Shown here: positions 20,542 to 30,965 of the stretch, one piece after another | Layout: each line of letters starts with the position of its first letter | Numbering within the stretch: the stretch's first letter is position 1 | DNA from: Microbacteriaceae bacterium VKM Ac-2854 | GTDB lineage: Bacteria > Actinomycetota > Actinomycetes > Actinomycetales > Microbacteriaceae | Length of the DNA stretch: 64,000 nucleotides | Direction of reading: 5' to 3' | NCBI GenBank assembly: GCA_013205085.1 | Contig: JABMLH010000003.1 | Span: 657,154 to 721,153 of the forward strand | Program-made: the position numbers and the translations under genes | The notes under the pieces: generated by a model | What the model was told of the DNA's origin: nothing | Databases searched by the model: none | What the model saw: only the letters and a program-made list of their open reading frames with translations

Positions 20542-20697
20542 GGGTGAGACCTCACAGGAAGAGTCGAGTGGGAGTGTCACTGCGTGGCGAGCGAGCCCGG
20601 ATTGACCCCTGAAGCCAGCGAATTCAGTGTCGCGCCGCGGAGATACGCGCGGGCACGAATACGTACAGCTTAGGGGACGCCGCGAATGCCGCCCGTC

Positions 20698-21570
20698 TCA
20701 GCGGCCTTCGAGCTCCAGCACGCGAGCGAGGTAACCGCCGTAGCCGCTCTTCTTCAGCAGTTCGGCGTGCTCGCGCAGCTTCGCGTCGTCGATCCAGCCC
20801 TGACGCCAGGCGATCTCCTCGATGCAGCCGATCTTGAAGCCCTGACGCTGCTCGATGACGCGGACGAATTCCGTCGCCTCGATCATCGAGTCGAATGTGC
20901 CTGTGTCGAGCCACGCCGTGCCTCGATCCAGCACCTGCACGCTGAGCTTGCCCGACGCGAGGTAGCGCTCGTTGACGGTGGAGATCTCCAACTCGCCACG
21001 CGCGCTGGGCTCGATCGACTTGGCGATCTCGACGATGTCGTTGTCGTAGAAGTAGAGGCCGGGCACCGCGTAGTTGCTCTTGGGAACGGCGGGCTTCTCC
21101 TCGATCGAGACGGCTCGGAAGTCCTGATCGAACTCGACGACGCCGTAGGCGCGCGGATCCGCTACCTGGTAGGCGAAGATCACCGCGCCGTCGACGTTGG
21201 TATTGGCCTCGAGGGCGGTGCCGAGCGCGCTGCCGTGGAAGATGTTGTCGCCGAGGACGAGGGCGACCGACTCGTCGCCGATGAACTCCTCGCCGATGAT
21301 GAACGCCTGGGCCAGGCCGTCCGGCGAGGGCTGCACGGCGTACTCGATGCGGATGCCGAGGGCGGAACCGTCGCCGAGCAACGCCTTGAAGGCGTCGTTG
21401 TACTCCGGCGTGGTGATGATCAGCACCTCGTTGATCCCCGCCATCATCAGCGTGGAGAGGGGGTAGTAGATCATCGGCTTGTCGTAGATGGGCATCAGCT
21501 GCTTCGAGGTGCCCTTGGTGATCGGCCAGAGTCGGGTTCCGGACCCCCCGGCCAGGATGATGCCGCGCAT
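20698..21570 (-). CDS. rmlA: Glucose-1-phosphate thymidylyltransferase
   Basis: This 290-residue nucleotidyltransferase opens with [19 protein letters not shown], the substrate-binding signature, and continues [20 protein letters not shown]. It makes dTDP-glucose, the first step to dTDP-L-rhamnose. Its ATG overlaps the rmlC stop by one base (TGATG). rmlB and rmlD are not in the window. dTDP-rhamnose would feed the surface polysaccharide or teichoic acid machinery. Confidence 0.96.
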   Translation of the reverse strand: MRGIILAGGSGTRLWPITKGTSKQLMPIYDKPMIYYPLSTLMMAGINEVLIITTPEYNDAFKALLGDGSALGIRIEYAVQPSPDGLAQAFIIGEEFIGDESVALVLGDNIFHGSALGTALEANTNVDGAVIFAYQVADPRAYGVVEFDQDFRAVSIEEKPAVPKSNYAVPGLYFYDNDIVEIAKSIEPSARGELEISTVNERYLASGKLSVQVLDRGTAWLDTGTFDSMIEATEFVRVIEQRQGFKIGCIEEIAWRQGWIDDAKLREHAELLKKSGYGGYLARVLELEGR

Positions 21571-22184
21571 CAGCGTGCTCCCTCGGCGTTCAACTCCGCG
21601 TAGTAGGCGCGCGCCTGATCCCAGGTCGGCAGGATGCCCGACTCGCGAGCGGCGCTGAGGCCGGGCGCATCCGTATCCTTCGGCGACAGCAGCGGCTCGC
21701 CGGCCTCTTCCGGGAAAACGAGCGCGATCTCCTCGTCGAGCGGGTTGATGCCCTTCTCACGCTCCGGGTTGAACGTGGAGTTCACGAGATAACTCACCAC
21801 CGCGCCCTCGGTCAGCGCGACGAACGCGTGTCCGATGCCCTCCGAGAGGAACACCGCGTGGCGCTCCTTGTCGTCGAGGAGAACCGCCTCCCACTGCCCG
21901 TAGGTGGGCGAACCGACACGGATGTCGATCACGTAGTCGAGTACGGCCCCGTGCATCGCCGTGACGTACTTGGCCTGGCTCGGCGCGATCTGCGCGTAGT
22001 GGATGCCGCGGACGACGCCGCGCTTGGAGACGGAGGTATTGCCCTGACGAAGGTCGAGGGATCGTCCGACCGTCTCCTCGAGTCGGTCGAATCGGTAGAA
22101 CTCCAGGAAGACTCCCCGCTCATCGGCGAACTGGCGGGGAGTGATCTCGTAGGCGTCGGGGATGGTCAGCTCGCGGATCTGCAC
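21570..22184 (-). CDS. rmlC: dTDP-4-dehydrorhamnose 3,5-epimerase
   Basis: This 204-residue cupin-fold epimerase carries FRFDRLEE-like and [17 protein letters not shown] segments; the histidine in GIHY is the catalytic base region. [23 protein letters not shown] is also typical. It converts dTDP-4-keto-6-deoxyglucose to the L-lyxo isomer. Translation is coupled to rmlA. An 87-bp gap separates it from the DUF2993 gene upstream. Confidence 0.94.
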   Translation of the reverse strand: MQIRELTIPDAYEITPRQFADERGVFLEFYRFDRLEETVGRSLDLRQGNTSVSKRGVVRGIHYAQIAPSQAKYVTAMHGAVLDYVIDIRVGSPTYGQWEAVLLDDKERHAVFLSEGIGHAFVALTEGAVVSYLVNSTFNPEREKGINPLDEEIALVFPEEAGEPLLSPKDTDAPGLSAARESGILPTWDQARAYYAELNAEGAR

Positions 22185-22271
22185 GACGCGAGTCTAGGGC
22201 GCGCACATGACGCGCTCGTTTCAAAGATGGACGGACTCGGCGTGGGGCCGAGTGATCGCCCGCCGGTCGTC

Positions 22272-23057
22272 CTACCGGCATTCTCCGGACTCCTGCAACG
22301 CTGGGTCGACGAGCAGCCGCGGGTCGACGTCGAACGTCGCGTCGAGCGCGTCGGTCCCGACCTCGACAGCGCTGAGCTTCAGGCCCGCCGGAACGTCACC
22401 GGCGATGCAATAGGTCCTTGTACTCAGAAGCCCTGAGACGAGACCACCGAAGCGCTCGCGCAACTCCTCGGCGGTGACGCTCGCACCACCCACCGTCAGG
22501 TCGGCCGGTGCGAAGGCGATGTCGCCGTCCGCCGCGCTCGGCTCCAGGCCGACGCCGAGATCGACCGACAGGCCGAGGATCCGCAGCGCGGTGGCGAAGT
22601 GCACAACGGGCGGGTCGAGCTCGACGGACTCGATCGTCTCGTTGCTGATCTCCGTCGCGAGAGCCTCGACGGAGGCACGATCGATCGACACGTCCACGGT
22701 CGCGGTGTCGAGCGACCCCGTGCCGCTGACCGGTACTCCGCTCGCCGTCGCGGCCACCCTGCCGTGCAGCTCTCCGAGGGTCACGTCGTCCACGGTGACG
22801 TCGAGCCGATCCAGTCGGTTGGCGATCAGCTGAGGCAGCACGGCCCAGCCGGCCACGGTGACGTCCACGGGATGCGCAGCGTCCAGCTTCAGCACGTCGC
22901 GGATCTGAGCGGCGGTGGTGTCGGCGACGAGACCGCGCGCGACGTTGTCGGCGACGACCAGCGCGACGGCGACGAGGGCGACGAGAACGGTGATGACGAG
23001 CGCGAGCCGACCCCGCCGCCGCTTCGGCGGTGCGGTCGTGTTCGGCTCGTCAGTCAT
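22272..23057 (-). CDS. DUF2993 / LmeA-like membrane-anchored lipid-binding protein
   Basis: This 261-residue protein has a basic N terminus (RRRGRLALVITVLVALVAVAL) forming one signal anchor, then an extracytoplasmic domain. That domain shows the DUF2993 pattern AAQIRDVLKLDAAHPVDVTVAGWAVLPQLIANRLDRLDV. Mycobacterial LmeA of this family binds phospholipid and affects lipomannan; the role here is only inferred. Its ATG shares one base with the argS stop (TAATG), so it is coupled to argS. Confidence 0.8.
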   Translation of the reverse strand: MTDEPNTTAPPKRRRGRLALVITVLVALVAVALVVADNVARGLVADTTAAQIRDVLKLDAAHPVDVTVAGWAVLPQLIANRLDRLDVTVDDVTLGELHGRVAATASGVPVSGTGSLDTATVDVSIDRASVEALATEISNETIESVELDPPVVHFATALRILGLSVDLGVGLEPSAADGDIAFAPADLTVGGASVTAEELRERFGGLVSGLLSTRTYCIAGDVPAGLKLSAVEVGTDALDATFDVDPRLLVDPALQESGECR

Positions 23058-24715
23058 TACATCCGCTCCGGAGCCGACACGCCGAGCAGCCCGAGACCGT
23101 TACGGAGCACCTGGCCGGTCGCGTCGTTCAGCCAGAGTCGCGTCGAGTGCACCGGCTCGATCGGCGCATCGCCGAGGGGCGCGACACGGCAGTTGTCGTA
23201 CCATCGGTGATACAGGCCCGCGACCTCTTCGAGGTAGCGCGCGATCCGGTGCGGCTCGCGCAGCTCGGCGGCCTGGGCGATCACCCGCGGGAACTCCTGC
23301 AGCCCGCCGAGCAGGGCGGACTCGGTCTCGTGGGTGAGGGTCTCCGGCGCGAACGGCTCGTGGGTCACGCCGGCGGCGGCCGCGTTGCGGGCCATCTGCT
23401 GGGTGCGGGCGTGCGCGTACTGCACGTAGTAGACCGGGTTCTCGTTGCCGCGCTTGGTGAGCAGGTCGAGATCGATGTCGAGCATCGAGTCGGCGGAGGA
23501 ACGCACCAGCGAGTAACGGGCGGCATCCACGCCGACCGCCTCGACGAGGTCCTCCATGGTGACCACGGTGCCGGCGCGCTTGCTCATCCGAACCGGAACG
23601 CCCTCCTTCACCAGGTTGACCAGCTGACCGATCAGGATCTCCAGGTTCACGCCGGGCACGTCGCCGAAGGCGGCCGTCATCGCCATCATCCGGCCGATGT
23701 AGCCGTGGTGGTCGGCGCCGAGCATGATGATGCACCGGTCGAAGCCGCGCTCGCGTTTGTCGAGGTAGTACGCGAGGTCGCCGGAGATGTAGGCCGCCTC
23801 GCCGTCGCTCTTGATGATCACGCGATCGCGGTCGTCGCCGAAGTCGGTCGTGCGCAGCCAGGTGGCGCCGTCCGCCTCGAAGATGTGGCCGAGGCCGCGC
23901 AGGCGCTCGATCGCGCGGTCGACGGCGCGGGATTCGTGCAGCGAGTTCTCGTGGAAGTAGACATCGAAGTCGACCCCGAAGTCGTGCAGGCTCTGCTTGA
24001 TCTCGCCGAACATCAGGTCGACACCGATCGAGCGGAAGGTCTCGCTCAGCTCGGCCTCGGGCAGCACGGACAGCTCGCCGGGGTACGCGGCGACGACCCG
24101 GTTCGCGATGTCGGCGATGTACGCCCCGCCGTAGCCGTCCTCCGGGGCCGGCTCGCCTCGGTAGGCGGCGAGCAGGCTGCGGGTGAAGCGGTCGATCTGG
24201 GCGCCGTGGTCGTTGAAGTAGTACTCGCGGGTGACGGATGCGCCCTGCGCGATCAGCACCCGCGCCAGGCTGTCCCCCACTGCGGCCCAGCGGGTGCCGC
24301 CGATGTGGATGGGGCCGGTGGGGTTGGCCGAGACGAACTCGAGGTTCATCTTCACTCCGGCGTACATCGAACCCACGCCGAACGCGCTGCCGGACTCGAC
24401 GATGGTCTTCGCCAGCGCGCCTGCGGCGGCGGCCTCGAGCCGGATGTTGATGAATCCGGGCCCCGCGACCTCAGCGGTGGCGACGCCGTCGATCGCGGCC
24501 AGGCCCTCGCTCAGCTCGGTAGCGAGTTCGCGCGGGCTGACACCGACCTTCTTCGCCAGCTTCATCGCGATGTTGGAGGCCCAGTCGCCGTGGTCGCGGT
24601 TCTTCGGGCGCTCGAGCACCACGTCCGTCACCGCGACCTCTGCCCCGCCGCCTCGTCGCTGCACGGCGTCGAGGACGAGGGCGTGCAGGGAGACGGCGAG
24701 TTGTTCAGGAGTCAC
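23057..24715 (-). CDS. argS: Arginyl-tRNA synthetase
   Basis: This 552-residue class I synthetase has an N-terminal additional domain ([21 protein letters not shown]), the HIGH-type motif PTGPIHIGG near residue 130 and the KMSK-type RMSKRAG near 375. A C-terminal anticodon-binding DALR domain ends in [10 protein letters not shown]. It charges tRNA-Arg. GTG 24715 is the start; the ribosome binding site is weak. It heads a co-directional reverse-strand run of eight genes (argS to thrB). Confidence 0.98.
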   Translation of the reverse strand: MTPEQLAVSLHALVLDAVQRRGGGAEVAVTDVVLERPKNRDHGDWASNIAMKLAKKVGVSPRELATELSEGLAAIDGVATAEVAGPGFINIRLEAAAAGALAKTIVESGSAFGVGSMYAGVKMNLEFVSANPTGPIHIGGTRWAAVGDSLARVLIAQGASVTREYYFNDHGAQIDRFTRSLLAAYRGEPAPEDGYGGAYIADIANRVVAAYPGELSVLPEAELSETFRSIGVDLMFGEIKQSLHDFGVDFDVYFHENSLHESRAVDRAIERLRGLGHIFEADGATWLRTTDFGDDRDRVIIKSDGEAAYISGDLAYYLDKRERGFDRCIIMLGADHHGYIGRMMAMTAAFGDVPGVNLEILIGQLVNLVKEGVPVRMSKRAGTVVTMEDLVEAVGVDAARYSLVRSSADSMLDIDLDLLTKRGNENPVYYVQYAHARTQQMARNAAAAGVTHEPFAPETLTHETESALLGGLQEFPRVIAQAAELREPHRIARYLEEVAGLYHRWYDNCRVAPLGDAPIEPVHSTRLWLNDATGQVLRNGLGLLGVSAPERM

Positions 24716-24788
24716 GAGGAGCCATTCTAACGTTGCCCCCTGTCGGATCGAGGGCGTGCGCCCGGGCCGCGCTTGCTAGGGTGCCCGC

Positions 24789-25319
24789 ATGCGTCGCGCC
24801 ACCACCGCCCTCATCGCCCTCGCTCTCGTCGGCGGCCTGAGTGCCTGCTCCCCCGAGGCACCCACCTCGGCCGACAGCGCGGCGCCGGTGATCGTCGGCA
24901 CGCCGATCCCGCTGAGCTGCGAGCAGCTGGTGCCGAGTGCGGCGCTGACCGGTCTCTGGGCGGGGTACACACCGGATCCCTCTTTCACTCCCTCCAGCGT
25001 CGGCGCGGAGATCGCCGGATTCGACGGCCTGGTCTGCGGCTGGAGCACGCCGGAGGGCGACACCTTCGAGGTCGCCGTCGCCCACCTCGACGCCGATGTG
25101 ATCGAAGATCTCAAGAACGCCACCTACCAGGGCAGCAGTGCGGTGCCGACGTACGGCAAGCCGCCCGCGATCGAGGGCTACTTCACCACCGCCGCCGGGC
25201 CGGGGGTCGCCGATGTGTTCGTCGACGACTTCTGGATCGAGACCACGGGCAGCGCGTACGTGGAGCCCGGCGATCCGGCGCCGCTCATCGCCGCGGCGAT
25301 CGCGGCGCTGCAGGGCTGA
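24789..25319 (+). CDS. Secreted lipoprotein of unknown function
   Basis: This 176-residue protein has a signal peptide ending in the lipobox LSAC (cysteine at about residue 20), so it is predicted to be lipid-anchored outside the membrane. The mature part has a cysteine pair (SCEQL and VCGW) and acidic residues but no domain I recognise. It is divergent from argS with a 73-bp promoter gap and convergent with the transglutaminase-like gene. Confidence 0.8.
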   Translation: MRRATTALIALALVGGLSACSPEAPTSADSAAPVIVGTPIPLSCEQLVPSAALTGLWAGYTPDPSFTPSSVGAEIAGFDGLVCGWSTPEGDTFEVAVAHLDADVIEDLKNATYQGSSAVPTYGKPPAIEGYFTTAAGPGVADVFVDDFWIETTGSAYVEPGDPAPLIAAAIAALQG

Positions 25320-25341
25320 GCGCAGGCTCGGCCACCGCGTC

Positions 25342-26136
25342 TCAGCCCAGCTGCACCAGTCCGGCGTGGGTGTTCTCGGCCGGGCGGTCGCTGTCGGCGG
25401 TGACCGCGATCGAGAGCAGCGACAAGTCGGTCAGGTAGTTGCTGAGGAACGCGGTGTCCGCAGTGTCCCGGCCGGCGGCGATCCGCAGCATCGTCGTGCG
25501 TGGCGCGAGTCGGGTGGCGTCGAGCACGTGCCACGCGCCGTCGTGCCACGCCTCGGCCACGGCATGGAAGTCCATCGGCACCAGCCCCGGTGCGAACACG
25601 GCCGCGACGCGGGCCGGGATGTCCAACGCTCGCAACAGCGCGACCACGGCATGGGCGTAGTCACGGCACACGCCCCGACGCGACTCGATCGCCTGCATCG
25701 CTCCCCCGGTCGAGACCGTCGAACCGAATACGTAACTCATCCGCTCGTGCACCCACGCCTCCACCGCGGCGAGCGCCGGCTCCCCCGACAGACCGCCGAA
25801 CTCCGACCGCGCGAGGGGCGTCAGCGCATCCGCTTCGCAGAAACGACTGGGGCGGAGGTACTCGATCAGTTCGAGCTCGCTCGGCACGTCCGGCGCTGCG
25901 CGTCCGCTCACCTCGGCGCGGTAGCGGACAGTCATCGTGCCGGCGCCCGACTCCGCCCGGTGCAATCGCGTGCCGTGACGGGCCTCGAACTCGCGCAGCT
26001 CGACGGGCGTTCCGTCGACTTCGACGACGAACGATTCCGCGACCTCGTACGCGCCTTTCGCGACGGTCATCGCGAAGACGAGGTCGGTGGTGCCGTTCAG
26101 ACGCAGATCGAGTGAGGCGGAAACCGTGCGCAGCAT
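25342..26136 (-). CDS. Transglutaminase-like cysteine protease family protein
   Basis: This 264-residue protein has an N-terminal beta-rich region and a transglutaminase-like core. The triad is visible as Cys in RRGVCRDYAH, His in PMDFHAVAEAW and Asp in HVLDATRLAP. Family members hydrolyse peptide or isopeptide bonds; no substrate can be assigned. There is no signal peptide, so it is probably cytoplasmic. It stands alone between convergent and downstream genes. Confidence 0.88.
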   Translation of the reverse strand: MLRTVSASLDLRLNGTTDLVFAMTVAKGAYEVAESFVVEVDGTPVELREFEARHGTRLHRAESGAGTMTVRYRAEVSGRAAPDVPSELELIEYLRPSRFCEADALTPLARSEFGGLSGEPALAAVEAWVHERMSYVFGSTVSTGGAMQAIESRRGVCRDYAHAVVALLRALDIPARVAAVFAPGLVPMDFHAVAEAWHDGAWHVLDATRLAPRTTMLRIAAGRDTADTAFLSNYLTDLSLLSIAVTADSDRPAENTHAGLVQLG

Positions 26137-26171
26137 GCGTCGATCCTGTCACGCACGGCCCGCCCCGCTCG

Positions 26172-28382
26172 TCAGAGCCCGAGCAGCACGCGCAGTGCCG
26201 GGCCGAGGTGCGTCGAGTAGGCGTTCGTCATGTGCGCGTTGTCGACCAGGATCGGCATCCCGGCGGCGAAGGTCGGGCACCGGCCCGCGTCGTTGCAGAA
26301 GAGGGCATCGGTGTCGAGGAACGAGACGTTGTCCGGCGCGTTAGCGGTCGCGGCCGTCCGCAGCTCCTCGCGGTTCAGGTGACCGGTGTCGGCCATGTTC
26401 GCCTCGCAGTCGATCGGACGATTCACCGCGGTCGCGCATTCGCGCAGCTGGGGCGTGATCTCGCTCGGGTTACCGAGAAAGACCACCCGGTCCGCCGCGG
26501 CGGAGGCGAGCGCGAGCTCCGACTCCAGGCCGGCCTGGTAGCTCTGCTTCGGGGTGCTGCCCTCGGCAGCGATCGTGCGGTTCACGGTCGTGTCAGCATC
26601 GGCCATCAACACCAACTGGTAGTGGTCCTCGGCGAACTGCGCGTTGACCCAGGTTCGGAATCCGGGGCAGGCGCTGTTGACCGAGCCGTCACCGAGCTTC
26701 ACCGGAACGTCGCCAGCGGCGCACTGGGTGACGGTCCAGACGTCGAGACGCCAGCCGTACGGCAGCGCGGCGATGATCGCCGGCGCCCACGAGATCGCGA
26801 CGGAGTCGCCGAGCAGCACCGCGGTATTGGCGCCATCGGGATTGCCGTAGACGCAACGTTGCGCGTTCGCGATCGGGTCCGGGAGCGACTTCACCTCCCG
26901 GCCGAGGCAGCCGTCCGTCACCCACGGAGCGGCCAACTGGTCCTTGCTCAACGCGTCCAGGGAGGGATTCAGCTCTGGCCAGGTCGACGAGTTCAATGCC
27001 GCAGTGACCTCGTCCTTCACGGCTTGGACCTCGGGCGCCACCGGCGCGCCGGTGTCCGTCGCGACCGGCGCGGCGGCCGCGGCCGTGGTGGAAGCCTCCA
27101 CGGGATCACTCTGCGGGATCAGCGCCACCGTGCCGACGACCACGACCGCCGCCAGGGCGAGGTACCCGAACGACATCCACTTGTAGAGCGGTCCGAAGCG
27201 CCGACGCCAGCTCGACCAGGCCTCCACCCGCTCGTAGCTTCGCTCGTAGCGGTTCAGCAGCGGCGAGGCCTGGATCGGCGTCTCGATCAGGTGGTAGGAG
27301 CCGACCGACAGCACCAGGGTGATCACGAGCACGATCACGGCCAGCACCGGCGTCAGCTCGGGCTGCAGGACGGCGGCGAAGACGATCACCGGGAAGTGCC
27401 AGAGGTAGAGGGAGTACGAGATGTCGCCGAGGTAGGTCATCACCGGATTCGTGAGCGGGGCGAGGAACGGCATGACCCGTCGCTGCTCGACGCCCGTTCC
27501 CGCCACGATCACCGCGGCGGTGCACAGCACGGGCAGCAGCGCCCACGGCGCCGGAAAGACGGACTCCGGGGTCACCAGGAACAAGCCGGCCACGATGCCC
27601 GCCAGCCCGAGGTACGCCAGCGGCAGCCGGACGACGACCGGGATCCGCGCGAACAGGGGCGCCATCGCCGCGAGGATCGCACCGATCCCGAGCTCCCACG
27701 CGCGGGTGAACGTCGAGAAGTAGGCGACCGTGGGGCTGGTCGCACTCTCATACAGGGCCCACGCGAACGAGATCAGGGAGATCGCGCCGATCAGCAGACC
27801 CGCGACGACGTTGATCGTGCGTCGGTCACGCCGTTCGACGACGCGAAGGACGATCGCCAGCACCGCGATCATCAGCCACGGCCAGACGAAGTAGAACTGC
27901 TCCTCCACGGCCAGCGACCAGAAGTGCTGCAGCGGCGACGGAGCCCCCGTGCCGGCGAAGTAGTCGGTGCCGACCGAAGCGAAACGCCAGTTCGCCGCGA
28001 ACAGCGCCGAGGCGATGCCGTCCCACATCACTTCGATCGCGCGCGTGCGCAGCAGCAGCGCGAAGGCGACCGCCACCGTGAGACCGCTCACCAGAAGCGC
28101 GAGCGGCATGATGCGGCGCACGCGGCGTCGGTAGAACTCGACCGGCGAGACCCGGCCGGTGCGCTCGTACTCGCGCAGCAGCAGACCGGTGATCAGGAAG
28201 CCGGAGAGCACGAAGAACACGTCCACCCCGATGAAACCGCCGCTGGGCCAGTGGAAGAGGTGATCCGCGATCACGACTCCGACGGCGAGCGCGCGCAGCC
28301 CCTGCAGGTCAAGACGTTTTTTCGACGCGTAACGCGCGTTCCGCCATGCTGCCCAGGACGATGTACCGGTGTTCGACGGCAT
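26172..28382 (-). CDS. Acyltransferase 3 / SGNH-hydrolase fusion (second copy)
   Basis: This 736-residue paralogue of the 2579-4630 gene has an acyltransferase-3 domain at residues about 20-370 (LDLQGLRALAVGVVIADHLF, FFVLSGFLITGLL, FWSLAVEEQFYFVWP). A linker helix follows near 430-450, then an SGNH domain with VLLGDSVAISW near residue 525 and a final VDNAHMTNAY block. It probably acylates a surface glycan. ATG 28382 with GGAG nine bases upstream is preferred over the longer frame, which crosses the tRNA upstream. It stands apart from the surface polysaccharide cluster. Confidence 0.92.
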   Translation of the reverse strand: MPSNTGTSSWAAWRNARYASKKRLDLQGLRALAVGVVIADHLFHWPSGGFIGVDVFFVLSGFLITGLLLREYERTGRVSPVEFYRRRVRRIMPLALLVSGLTVAVAFALLLRTRAIEVMWDGIASALFAANWRFASVGTDYFAGTGAPSPLQHFWSLAVEEQFYFVWPWLMIAVLAIVLRVVERRDRRTINVVAGLLIGAISLISFAWALYESATSPTVAYFSTFTRAWELGIGAILAAMAPLFARIPVVVRLPLAYLGLAGIVAGLFLVTPESVFPAPWALLPVLCTAAVIVAGTGVEQRRVMPFLAPLTNPVMTYLGDISYSLYLWHFPVIVFAAVLQPELTPVLAVIVLVITLVLSVGSYHLIETPIQASPLLNRYERSYERVEAWSSWRRRFGPLYKWMSFGYLALAAVVVVGTVALIPQSDPVEASTTAAAAAPVATDTGAPVAPEVQAVKDEVTAALNSSTWPELNPSLDALSKDQLAAPWVTDGCLGREVKSLPDPIANAQRCVYGNPDGANTAVLLGDSVAISWAPAIIAALPYGWRLDVWTVTQCAAGDVPVKLGDGSVNSACPGFRTWVNAQFAEDHYQLVLMADADTTVNRTIAAEGSTPKQSYQAGLESELALASAAADRVVFLGNPSEITPQLRECATAVNRPIDCEANMADTGHLNREELRTAATANAPDNVSFLDTDALFCNDAGRCPTFAAGMPILVDNAHMTNAYSTHLGPALRVLLGL

Positions 28383-28588
28383 GATGACGACTCCATGTCG
28401 GCGGTGCGCTGCGCGCCCCCGCGAGATACGACGAGGCTGGATTGAGCGCTCATCACTTTCAGAATGAGACAGTCTCGCATGTTTCGCCGGCGAAGCCGAG
28501 CCGTCGTCGCCTTTTCGGGCGCGGAAGTCGTGCCGCTGGTGTGCACGAGCCGCGTTCGCGGCGATGCTAACCTTGACGAGCACTCCTG

Positions 28589-28660
28589 GCCCCCATAGCT
28601 CAGGGGATAGAGCACTGCCCTCCGGAGGCAGGGGCGTAGGTTCGAATCCTACTGGGGGCA
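28589..28660 (+). tRNA. tRNA-Arg (anticodon CCG)
   Basis: A full cloverleaf can be folded. The acceptor stem GCCCCCA pairs with TGGGGGC, the D stem GCTC with GAGC, and the anticodon stem CTGCC with GGCAG around loop CTCCGGA. The T stem GTAGG pairs with CCTAC around TTCGAAT. The discriminator is A, followed by an encoded CCA at 28661-28663. It reads CGG arginine codons, and its 3' end is a classic integrase target. Confidence 0.97.
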
Positions 28661-28669
28661 CCAGCTCGA

Positions 28670-28709
28670 AAGGCCCGGAATCACGCGGATCGCGTGCTCA
28701 CCGGGCCTT
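28670..28709 (+). terminator. Hairpin after tRNA-Arg
   Basis: AAGGCCCGG (28670-28678) pairs with CCGGGCCTT (28701-28709). A second stem CACGCG/CGCGTG lies inside the loop. It lies seven bases after the encoded CCA and overlaps the 3' end of the convergent integrase remnant, so it may serve both transcripts. Confidence 0.65.
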
Positions 28710-29853
28710 CGTCATTTCCGGCGTCTGCCCACACTGTGCCCACAACTCGTGAGCGGATGGCGTCATCGAGGGCGGCCGAGACCGAGTCGAGGTCGTCCTC
28801 GAACAGGTCGGCGTAGACGTCGAGGGTGACGGCCGCCGAGGCGTGGCCGAGCATCCGTTCTACGGCCTTCACCGACGCTCCCGCACTGATCGCGAGGGAG
28901 GCGGCCGTGTGCCGGAGTTCGTGAGGCGTCAGGCCTTCCCGGCCGATCTCAACGGCGGCTTCGTTGAACCAGCCGCGTCAGAACACCCTCCCCCGCAACC
29001 AGCCGTTGCCTCGACTACCGGGGAAAACCGGTGCCGTCTTCGGCCGGCCCTCGATGTGTTCGGCGACCCGGGAGGCAATGGTCGCCGGAATAGGCACCGA
29101 GCGACACTCGTAGTCCTTCGGAACCCCCTCGACCTGCGCTCCCTTCACCTCGACGACGGTGTGCGCGATCTCCAGTCGACCACGCACGAGGTCGACGTCC
29201 CCGACGCGCAGTCCCGAAAGCTCTCCCCAGCGGAGCCCGCAGTACGCGAGAACGAGGATGAGGAGGCCGTAGCCGTTGCGGGCACCGTTCTCCTGCCCGC
29301 GCCCGATCGAGTCGACGGCCTCCGCAAGGGCGGCCACCTCATCGTGCGAGAGGTACGCCTTCGCGCCCTTCACGACCTTTGGGAGTTTGAGCCCGATCGC
29401 AGGGTTGGAGGGTATCCGCTTGTCGAGCAGGGCAGCTCCGAGCGCGCCCGAGAGCACATTGACGATTTTGCGGACGCTCCACGGCGACTGCGTGCGCCCC
29501 AGTCCGCCGGCCCAGTGCTGGCAGGTCTGGTGATCGAGGTCACCGAGGGGGTACGAACCGAGTTCGGGCTTGATGTGGGTCTTGATGATGCCCTCGGCCC
29601 GCTCGCGTGACGTTCCACGCAAATAAGCCCGACCCTCCATCCAGCGGTCGAGCCAGTCCCCCACGGTCAAGCGGGAGCGGGAGGGATCGACGTAACCACC
29701 CGCCGCCTTCGAGACCTCGACCGTCGCAAGGAAGAGCTTGGCGTCGCGCTGCGTCTTGAAGCCGCGCTTGTCGGTTTGCGAATGGTCGGGCTTGCGGTAG
29801 CGGACGCGGTAACGCTTGCCGGCCGACGTTTCGTAGGCGGTGATGCTACCCAC
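28681..29853 (-). pseudogene. Phage-type tyrosine integrase interrupted by one in-frame TGA
   Basis: The reverse-strand frame would encode about 390 residues from GTG 29853. The N-terminal arm-binding part (YRVRYRKPDHSQTDKRGFKT) comes first, then a SAM-like core-binding domain, then the catalytic domain with arginine in AYCGLRWGELSGLR. A TGA at 28978-28980 stops the frame after RGRVF. The same frame continues directly with RGWFNEAAVEIG, then HELRHTAASLAIS (catalytic HxxR), LGHASAAVTLDVYADLF (catalytic tyrosine) and stop at 28681. One C-to-T change in a CGA codon would explain the stop, and no frameshift is needed. It lies convergent to and 21 bp from tRNA-Arg, as expected for a tRNA-targeting integrase. 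Confidence 0.9.
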
Positions 29854-30965
29854 GACGGCAGCCGTTCCGGCGCGGCGAAGGGGTGGGAATGCTGATCATG
29901 GCGACCTCCGGAGACGACGCCTGCCCCGGGTCGAATGTGCCCGCTTCGCTCCGAGGGGCACCGACCCTCGGGAGCAACCTTACGTAGTTCGCGCGTGACG
30001 ACCGAGTCGCATGTGAGCCAGTTGAGACGGTGGGTTCTGAACCCACGCCGGGCGGGGGCCAGCGCCTCGAAGTCGCGGACGATGCGCGTGATTCCGCGGT
30101 AGTCGAGTTACAGGGATGACGTCAGCGGTCGTTCGATCTCACTGAAGTGTGGGCAAAATGTGGGCAGGTCGGCGCCGGGCACGGTCCGCCGCGATCCGTC
30201 TTCCCCACGTCGCCAAGTGTGACCTCAACGAGGCGAATCTGCCAGATCGACGATCGGTGCCAGAGAGACAGTCTCGGCTCGGACAGCTAGTGCATCGCGT
30301 GCCGCGTCGTTGCGTTGCTCCGTCGCTCCGGCTGACGATCAATGACGACGGTGGCGTGAGCACCCCACCTAGTCTCCACAGATACGCAAGCTTCGGATTC
30401 TCGCCGCTCTAGCGCCGTCTGACCGCTTTGCACCACCCGGATGACGATCGAGCGGCCGACGACGCACCCGCCCGGCCGGCCCGCCGGGTTCGGGTCGAAA
30501 TCTCGACCCGGGGGCGCGGGATTCGAACTCTAGCTGGAGGGATCTCAGGTGAGATCGGAAGCGGCAGAGGCCCGAAATCTCGCGGAGCTTAGGACCGTCT
30601 CGATGACGGGGACTCAACCTGATTCGGCTCGCTTCTTGTCAAATTATCGTCTAGAGCCGGGCGAGTCGGGCTCGCAAACATGCGCCGCCAACGCGGCTGC
30701 GACCGCAAACACTCCTGACCGCAGCGGGACAGGTCCGAATCAACGCTCCACGCACTTGTGGAGGTCCTGCTCGCCCCTTGGCAGGTCTGAGGCTGTTCGC
30801 GCCCGGACGAAACTGCCCACGCCGTCGCGGTCCCGCGGCGCAGTCGGCGGCTCGACCCACTATCGAGAGCCGCGCCCCTCGCCCGAGGCGGCCCGGTCGA
30901 ACGAGCCCCGCGCCAGAATTTCATGATCGGAGGGAACCATAGCGGTTGTCCCGGACACTTCAGGT
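29854..30965. other. Non-coding or decayed stretch of the accessory region
   Basis: About 1.1 kb holds only short open frames with no recognisable domain. Visible structure consists of a perfect GTGGGTTC/GAACCCAC palindrome at 30030-30046 and a hairpin CGGGTCGA/TCGACCCG at 30491-30510. The hairpin is next to a T-arm-like string (30518-30527 on the reverse strand, GAGTTCGAAT). It looks like remains of an integrated element, but no second attachment site can be proven. Confidence 0.45.
30933..30960 (+). promoter_or_regulatory. Candidate ECF-type promoter of the sigma factor gene
   Basis: GGAACC at 30933-30938 resembles an ECF -35 element. The expected -10 lies around 30955-30959, which puts the transcription start at or next to ATG 30966. 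There is no good ribosome binding site, so a leaderless, self-activated transcript would fit. TGTCCCGGACA (30948-30958) is an overlapping palindrome. Confidence 0.35.

Noticed and set aside
28978..28980. Selenocysteine reading of the integrase TGA
   Set aside because: Integrases have no selenocysteine at this place and no SECIS-like hairpin is evident; a nonsense mutation is simpler.
30508..30532. Possible tRNA fragment or attachment site on the reverse strand (GAGTTCGAAT)
   Set aside because: The flanks do not form a T stem and do not match the tRNA-Arg 3' end beyond about ten bases.
30149..30926. Short frames in the gene-poor stretch (87 to 125 codons)
   Set aside because: They have no ribosome binding site, domain or coding-like composition; treated as non-coding.
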